A stretch of DNA of 64,000 nucleotides from the NCBI GenBank assembly GCA_036362985.1, contig JAYGXS010000009.1, forward strand, positions 22,749,104 to 22,813,103, read 5' to 3'. The number at the start of each line of letters is the position of its first letter. The first letter of the stretch is position 1. Below, one piece after another: positions 58,530 through 64,000 of this stretch. The stretch is from Ligula intestinalis. Taxonomy: Eukaryota; Platyhelminthes; Cestoda; Diphyllobothriidea; Diphyllobothriidae. The translations under genes and the position numbers were made by a program. Below the pieces are notes generated by a model. That model was not told the DNA's origin. It saw nothing but the letters and a program-made list of their open reading frames with translations, and made no database searches.

Positions 58530-58570
58530 AGTCGATTTGAAGACATGTTGTCAGCAACTCTTCATCAGTA
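58530..58570 (-). repeat. PLE-like terminal block with CTGATGA core
   Basis: gtcgatttgaagacatgttg then tcagcaactcttcatcag: on the minus strand CTGATGA (58568-58562), AGAGTTGCTG and ACAACATGTC follow, a hammerhead-like order in which GAAAC is altered to GACAAC. Sister of 1-80. Confidence 0.45.
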
Positions 58571-58660
58571 ACCAGTGGTCATCAAAATTCCCATTCAAGG
58601 ACTACGAAACTGGATAACGCAATATGAATATGAAGAAAGAAGTAAACAATAGTTAAAAAA

Positions 58661-58931
58661 GAGCATCCAACACTTTCCAGTCGAAGGTTTGTTGACCATT
58701 GTAAGCAAAGCCTTTAAATGCCGAGACAGGAAGAAAAGTTGGTAAACTCCTAAAACGTGATTTGTAATCATGCTGCGTTAGGTTATATATTAATTTGTTC
58801 GCTTCCTTGTTTTGAGTATAAACCATGTTTGAGAAACATATCAACTTTTCTTCGAGTCTCGGCATTCAAAGGCTTTGCTAAAAACGGTCAAGAAACCTTT
58901 GACTGGAAAGTGTTAAATGATATTTTTGGCG
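58661..58931. repeat. Inverted repeat, arms about 100 bp
   Basis: Arms 58661-58760 and 58824-58931 are inverted copies at roughly 80-85% identity, spacer about 63 bp. Each arm, read outward, gives a similar peptide (VSAFKGFAYNGQQTFDWKVL on minus, VSAFKGFAKNGQETFDWKVL on plus). It begins about 90 bp after a PLE-like terminal block. Confidence 0.75.
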
Positions 58932-59305
58932 ATTGTTAAGTTCTTTCTCCATACCCGTATTGCGTGCTGAAGTTTCTTTGTCATTGAATTTGAATTTCCA
59001 TGACCATCGTAGGTTCTAAAGAAACTAGTTCCTGATTAACGAAGCGCAATAAACATGTTTTTGTGGGCGAGTCAAACATATCTTATGTCTGTTGCGCGCA
59101 TTTCGGGCAACGAGTAGAGCGTTTAGATTAATGAAAACGGACGCGGTTTACATCAGGTCGCAAAACAGGCAGGGATTATACTGCCAGCTTGTGTGTAAAC
59201 ATTTTGCTAGAAACGCAGATGCATTTTAGGAGCACACTTCAAGATTTACTAGTCGAAAAAAGGAAAATTTTCTTGGGGTTTTGCCAGACCTAACCCTAAT
59301 TTACA
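58932..59305. other. No recognised gene
   Basis: No exon, domain or repeat recognised in this spacer. Confidence 0.4.
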
Positions 59306-59405
59306 GCCAGCTTCTGGAAAAGAGGTAAAGCTGCGAAAAAGCCTTCCCTGCTGTGTAGGTTCAATTCCCGCCGAAGGCGCGAGTTTTTTAAAATTTAGTC
59401 AAATA
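59306..59405 (+). repeat. SINE-like repeat head, family S2
   Basis: Contains ctggaaaagaggtaaagctg, tgtgtaggttcaattcccgc (box B) and tail cgcgagttttttaaaattta then gtcaa, as in the 55.6-kb copy. Confidence 0.5.
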
Positions 59406-60079
59406 AAATATAAACGTCCTCATTCAGTTTCCAGGCCTCTTGCCTTTAAGCAAGAGGTTAATTGAAGGAGTTCACAATGAAGAACCTGACAATAATTGTT
59501 AACCAAATAAGTATGTATTTTTGGTTCATTGAAGTTTTCAGATAGGGCCATTTTCAGATCTTGAGAGGAAATTTGTGAAGGCTAACGACTGCACGTCTTC
59601 CAAGGCTTTCTTCAAAAAAGATACTACGGAAATGTATTAAGGAACTCCGTCAAAGCTCCTCAGAAAGGTCACAGCTAATTGGGTTACACCTTAATGCGTG
59701 AGTGAAGGTGTGTGCCTATGGAGTAAAAATGCAGATGTCATGCAACGCCCGATAGGCATTTAAGCAGAACACTTGAAAAGATGACAGTTTTGTAGAAGTT
59801 TCTGCTGCTCAACGCCCTCCCAACTCTTGACGCCACAGACAAGGTCATTCAGAGCATAGGATCATTAGGCAAAGGCAGTTTTCGGCGTGACTCAGACCAA
59901 GCACAAACTGGCGCCTGGGACACGGACCGCCCACGCCGATGCGCTCACCTCGCGCGGTCCAACCAATCACCGTCAAAGCTGCCAAGACAAGGAGGGCATT
60001 TGGCGGCTGCTCGGCATTACAGCAGCTAGACAAGACTGGGGCTTCCATCTCGAACGGGACGGCCGTAGGGAGCGCCGTT
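59406..60079. other. No recognised gene
   Basis: No domain or repeat identified before the LTR-like repeat that follows. Confidence 0.4.
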
Positions 60080-60290
60080 GGCCGCTGTGACGAGCCACAC
60101 TCTCACACAGCCCTCACGATCGAACGCCATGCTAGAGCAAAGGACATCTTTCGCTTTACTCTTGTGTATACAATACAATCTTCTTACTTCTCGGGCCTTG
60201 CATGAGTTCTCTCTCATCTCCAAGGGAACCGGGCCTGGAAGATTGCAGCCCTTAGAGCATAACCCACTTAGTCTTCCCACTCGTCGATAA
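60080..60290 (+). repeat. LTR-like dispersed repeat A (divergent copy)
   Basis: Has tgtgtatacaatacaatctt in place of the AATAAA block, then ctcatctccaagggaaccgg and gcctggaagattgcagccct, the conserved end of repeat A. Confidence 0.5.
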
Positions 60291-60379
60291 TTCAACCGTT
60301 ACTCTCGATGATGTCTATAATTAAGTTCCGCAAGCTAAAGGCCGACTGCCGGATCTACCCCACGCTCTTGCCACTCCGA

Positions 60380-60770
60380 TGTCATGAAATAAGACAAGAA
60401 GACCGGAGCTGGATGGGGTGGAGGGCGCAGATGGTCTGGGCGAACACACGCCAGCAGGCACCACAAAAGCACCACTTTGCTAGGTAGGCCACATTTATGG
60501 GCAGCCTTTGTAGCCCAAAACTCAGCCCGAGCCAGTCAGCCATTTTACACAACACAAGGTATCCTGGAGTGAATACGGTGTCTGAGTTATCCCATCAATT
60601 GGCACCCCCCAACCTCCAAGCCGTGGCTTTTAGCGCACCGTGATAACATCAGGCGCATCAGGTGGGCTATAGTGAGGCAAAAAGTGCGCTGAGGACCAAC
60701 CTCACTCTCTTCCTCCACTGCCGGTAACAGGCATTGCCTAGCTGTCGGCCGCCTGAGGTGGGATGGGCAA
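60380..60770 (-). repeat. Dispersed repeat C (copy 2)
   Basis: Reverse complement matches 25500-25730 in order (gcccatcccacc, cagctaggca, cctcacta, ctgatg.gcctga, atcacggtgcgctaaaagcc). Function unknown. Confidence 0.5.
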
Positions 60771-60809
60771 AAAACTGAAAAGAAAAACAGATCGGAGATG
60801 AGCATGGTA

Positions 60810-60985
60810 GAGCAGGTTGTGCAAGAAAAGGGGAAGAGAGAAAGGGGAAAGGAGAGAAGAGACGAGTGAAAGAAGAAGGATAGGAAAGAAGAGGATGAGA
60901 GAGAAGGAGAAAAGAGAACGAAATGGAAACGAGAGAGAAAAGAGGGAGGACGAAGCGAAAGATCGAGATCAAGAACAAGGACTCA
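60810..60985 (+). repeat. Purine-rich (GA-type) low-complexity tract
   Basis: Almost uninterrupted A/G on the plus strand (gaaaggggaaaggagagaag and similar). Open frames here are artefacts of composition. Confidence 0.85.
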
Positions 60986-61019
60986 GCTTGCCTTGCAGCG
61001 CAGACGCAAATAGGTACTA

Positions 61020-61215
61020 CCCTCAAAACACACGAATTTGGGCCCAATTCCGGGGAAGTTAGTTTAAGGATTAACGGGCCAATTAGGGCTAAGTTGAGGG
61101 TTGGGTTTAAGGTTCTGGTTATCGTCAAGGTCCAAGTTAACTGTAGGGTTTAAATTTAAGGCAGGACTAGGAGAAACTTAAAGGCAACCGTCTAGGGTTA
61201 GGATACAGGGTTATT
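61020..61215 (+). repeat. Degenerate GGGTTTAAG/TTAGGG-like tract
   Basis: Recurring words ttagggct, gagggttgggtttaaggttc, tagggtttaaattt, ctagggttagg resemble decayed telomere-type repeats; compare the opposite-strand tract at 48.7-48.86 kb. Confidence 0.4.
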
Positions 61216-62824
61216 TTCCATGCCTGAAATTATCGGAAGGCTGCCTATTTTAGGTGAGCGGAGCGCGCATATTCCTCCTGTCCTGGTTAGGCGGCCAAAT
61301 ACGTCCTCTTTACACGTGAATGCATTCCAGTTTGAAGTTACGCTTTTGACAACCAAGCGTTCTGCATAGTGCGCACGCGAAATGCGGATTAGCGCACGAC
61401 ATATGGCCATAAATAAATTTAAAAAAAAAAAACAAACAAACTGCTTAAATAATCTTGAGCAGAGTCTACGTGTTTGCCCGCATTCAGCCCTCTAGCTTTC
61501 AGTGTATATAAAAATTATTTCTTGTTGCTAGGTAATTCACACATTAAGTTGCATTCCTTGCTGCTTTTTGGAGTAGTTAGTTGACGATCCTCGTAATTGT
61601 TGCCTTTTGAAAATCGACTTGTTGTACCCTCTTTTGCTGCCGTATCTTTCAATTTTTTTTTTCTATATAAGCAGCGTAAAACCTGCTTTGTTCACAGTAG
61701 GAGTGCCACAAATTTACTTTGATTATTAACACATCTGAGTCATCAGTTTACAGCTCATACACAATTAATGACATCCCCCAGACTGTTTGCTTTGGTTGTT
61801 GAGGAGCCTTGCAGTGGCCACTTTGTTGTAGGGAGGTTTCAAGCCTTCCATGATTTTAACACTAACGGATAGGAAGAGGGCGTTTTCGCTTAAAGCAATT
61901 GTCCCGCTACGTGATGGATCATACAAGCGCAGGTGATAGAGTAGACTACACACTACAAACAAAGCTTTAATCGTCACATTAAGGCAAAACGTTTGATTCC
62001 AGTTGGCGCAAATGACTTTATTCTGGGAGCTGTAATCTGATCGCATTCATACGTCGTTATCTTGCCAGTAGCAGTGCTCATTAAACTTTCGGCAAATGAT
62101 ATAACACAACATTGGACGTCTTAGCAGAGAATGCTTAAAATATCATGGAAATCCCAAAGTGAACCTCATTTTAGGCAGTCCTTTGTTAACTCACGAAACT
62201 GTGGCTCTCAGAGCAAAAAAATGAGTAAACAGTATACACCAGTATGGAGTCTTCCAAACACTATGAGAAATAGAGAGGCTAGTAGTTTTTGGCCCCGGGG
62301 ATAGTTGGGAGCATTTTCGATAGCTTTACAAGGAAATTCCTCAGTCTGGTATTTCCATAATATTTATGGCGCTATCATTTCCGATATTTCTTCGAAAAAA
62401 TCAGTAACGTTTTTGTTTTTATCAGCCGGATTTGACCAATCAGGTTCAAGGCTATTTAGTGCTGATAAAGCTGACTAATAACGCTGCCGTCTTTTTTCCA
62501 CTCATGCGTGAGACTGGTAACACCCAAAAATTTGGCGGCAAAATTAACCAAAAAACCAGAACCTACTGTCCGAATTCATAAAATGAGTATGTCTTGTGAA
62601 TGGTAGATTAAGCTGACCTTTTTTCCATTGCAAAGAGCTTCCATTTCACCGGCTATTCAAGTTCGCACACAGTAGATCTAATATCACCGCTGTACAATAT
62701 GAGCAAATCTCAGCTTAGAGTGAAAAATCTTTTAAAAATATTTCTTTGTGCACTTACGTTTGCTTCCTTCAGGTTGACTACAGGAAGCAAATGGAGAGAA
62801 CAGTAGCGCTGTTGGATTAACCTA
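61216..62824. other. No recognised gene
   Basis: AT-rich sequence with short frames and no recognised domain, directly preceding the satellite array. Confidence 0.4.
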
Positions 62825-62942
62825 CATATAGACCTTATAAATACTGATATATGCCGCGATCAGAAATACATTTTTCCGGCGATTCAAAACCTAAAATTTC
62901 TAAACCGGTATATCAACCAGAAAGCAGATAGGGTAAACTGGA

Positions 62943-63017
62943 GACCCACTGATGAGCCGGACCCCTAGAAGCCGTGTTATACAGTAGGAGATTACCGCCG
63001 AAATACGTGTCTGGGCC
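62943..63017 (+). ncRNA. Type I hammerhead ribozyme, satellite copy 1
   Basis: Stem I 5' strand GACCCA (62943-62948), core CTGATGA (62949-62955), stem II GCCGG/CCGCC (62956-62960 and 62995-62999, one mismatch), core GAAA (63000-63003), stem III ATACGTGT (63003-63010), cleavage-site C at 63011, stem I 3' strand TGGGCC (63012-63017; one A-C mismatch). All conserved core residues are present. Confidence 0.85.
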
Positions 63018-63271
63018 TTTAAGCAAGTACCCAACCTGTTAGTATGGTAAGTAACAATGTCAATTGATATAACTTGTCCTGTGGCAGCATGTGTATATCC
63101 CATTGCGGTTTACGGGTTATAACACAAATATACACTTAAAATTTTGGTCTACGCCTATAGACCTTACATATACTGATATATACCGCGATCAAAAATTAAT
63201 TTCTCTGGAGATTAAAAACCTTAACTTTCTAAACCGGTATATCAACCAGAAAGCAGATAGCGAAAGCAGGG

Positions 63272-63346
63272 GACCCACTGATGAGCCAGACATCAGGCAG
63301 TTGTGTCAAGCAGTGACAGAATACCGGCGAAATACGCGTCTGGGTC
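63272..63346 (+). ncRNA. Type I hammerhead ribozyme, satellite copy 2
   Basis: Stem I GACCCA (63272-63277) pairs perfectly with TGGGTC (63341-63346). Core CTGATGA 63278-63284; stem II GCCAG/CCGGC (63285-63289, 63324-63328) with one mismatch and a loop of about 34 nt; GAAA 63329-63332; stem III region ATACGCGT; cleavage expected after C63340. This is the best-preserved stem I of the array. Confidence 0.88.
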
Positions 63347-63607
63347 TTTTATGAAGTACCTAGCCTTTTAAGCTGGTAAGTTACAACGTTAATTAATACT
63401 TCTTAACACTATCATGTCGGAGCAGGTGTATATTTCATTGGGGTTGAGGGGTTTCAAAGCAAATTTACACTTACAATTTTGGTCTATGCCTTTAGACCTT
63501 AAATATACTGATATCTACTGCGATCAGACATTAATTTCTCTGCAGATTAAAAAGCTGAACTTGCAAAACCGGTATATCAACCAGAAAGCAGATAGGGAAA
63601 GCTCGGT

Positions 63608-63682
63608 GACCCACGGATAAGCCGTAGGCCTCGCAGTTGCGTCAAGCAGCGAAAAAATACCGGCGAAACACGTGTCTGGGCC
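63608..63682 (+). ncRNA. Degenerate hammerhead, satellite copy 3
   Basis: Stem I GACCCA/TGGGCC, stem II GCCGT/CCGGC, GAAA (63665-63668) and a perfect palindromic stem III ACACGTGT (63668-63675) are kept, but the core reads CGGATAA (63614-63620) instead of CTGATGA. Two essential core changes predict no cleavage. Confidence 0.75.
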
Positions 63683-63802
63683 TTTTATCAAGAACCTAGG
63701 CTGTGAGTATGGTAAGTAACAACGTCAATTTTTTACTACTAACGACTGTCTGATGTGAGAATGTGTACATTTCACACAGAAAGCAGATAGGGAAAGCAGG
63801 GC

Positions 63803-63859
63803 GACCCTAGCAGCCCTGTCAAGCAGTGGCAGAATTCCGGCGAAATGTGTGTCTGGGCC
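63803..63859 (+). ncRNA. Truncated hammerhead, satellite copy 4
   Basis: GACCC (63803-63807) is followed directly by the stem II loop region; the CTGATGA core and 5' strand of stem II are deleted. The downstream half ccggcgaaatgtgtgtctgg remains. Confidence 0.7.
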
Positions 63860-64000
63860 TTTTAGCAAGTTCCTCGCCTGCTAGTTTGTTAAGTTAGAAC
63901 GTCAATTTATACTTCTTAAGACTGTCCCGTGCTAGCAGGTGTATATTTTTTTGGGTTTGACTGATTTTAACAAAAATACACACTTCAATTTCGGTCTACG

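Larger units (their letters stand above)
62825..64000 (+). repeat. Tandem satellite, monomer about 330 bp, carrying hammerhead ribozymes
   Basis: Landmarks repeat in order: gacctta at 62831, 63160 and 63495 (spacing 329, 335); aaccggtatatcaaccagaa then agcagatagg; gacccactgatgag; ggcgaaa.acgtgtctgggc; and ggtctac near the unit start. The fourth unit has an internal deletion, and the window ends inside the start of another unit, so the array continues rightward. The left boundary at about 62825 meets unrelated sequence. Size and ribozyme content recall the Schistosoma Sm-alpha satellite and metazoan retrozymes. Confidence 0.92.

Noticed and set aside
60817..61062. Arg/Glu/Lys-rich ORFs suggesting an RS-like protein
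   Set aside because: They are produced by a purine-only low-complexity tract and show no splice or family support.
63091..63620. CRISPR-like array from repeated units
   Set aside because: Units of about 330 bp are homologous along their whole length with no unique spacers; this is a satellite.

Overview
This window is eukaryotic nuclear DNA, and it most looks like a parasitic flatworm, probably a tapeworm. That placement is an inference from three things. Introns are extremely short (47-49 bp in a DeSI-1-like gene, 32 bp in a BTB/BACK gene). There are many Penelope-like elements (PLEs) with GIY-YIG endonuclease domains, RTE-type and Gypsy retroelement remnants, and tRNA-derived SINE-like repeats. 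A hammerhead-ribozyme satellite of the kind known from Schistosoma and from metazoan retrozymes lies at the right end. There are no bacterial-style operons. Most open frames of 60-100 codons are chance or lie inside decayed transposons.

Host genes are few. At 0.9-2.3 kb two phase-compatible exons encode the Gln/Ala/Pro-rich C-terminus of an unidentified protein with repeated Asn-Ala-Trp motifs. At 27.45-28.15 kb a complete four-exon PPPDE-family gene (DeSI-1-like desumoylating isopeptidase) keeps its catalytic His and Cys and every exon junction fits. At 43.88-44.27 kb two exons of a BTB/BACK-domain gene are joined by a 32-bp intron, next to a PLE fragment.

Mobile DNA dominates 4.8-18.4, 25-44, 57-59 and 60-61 kb. 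PLE fragments of at least three lineages occur at 4.85-6.10 (-), 7.43-8.14 (-), 11.88-12.49 (+), 13.85-14.01 (-), 14.22-14.65 (+), 27.07-27.24 (-), 30.81-31.82 (-), 34.93-35.34 (+), 37.33-39.00 (-), 43.49-43.79 (-) and 57.32-57.76 (-). An RTE-like reverse transcriptase pseudogene fills 9.44-11.02 (+), and a Gypsy RNase H-integrase remnant lies at 16.55-17.48 (-). SINE-like repeats are often arranged as inverted pairs (11.0-11.6, 25.0-25.5, 51.2-51.7, 55.5-55.7 kb). LTR-like dispersed repeats carrying AATAAA recur many times.

The intervals 19-24 kb, 44.9-47.6 kb and 48.5-57 kb are AT-rich, with almost nothing recognisable except a diverged tandem duplication of about 1.2 kb (44.9-47.1 kb). From about 62.83 kb to the window end there is a tandem array of about 330-bp units. 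Each full unit carries a type I hammerhead motif with a palindromic stem III; the core is intact in two copies and decayed in two. This ribozyme satellite is the most interesting item.
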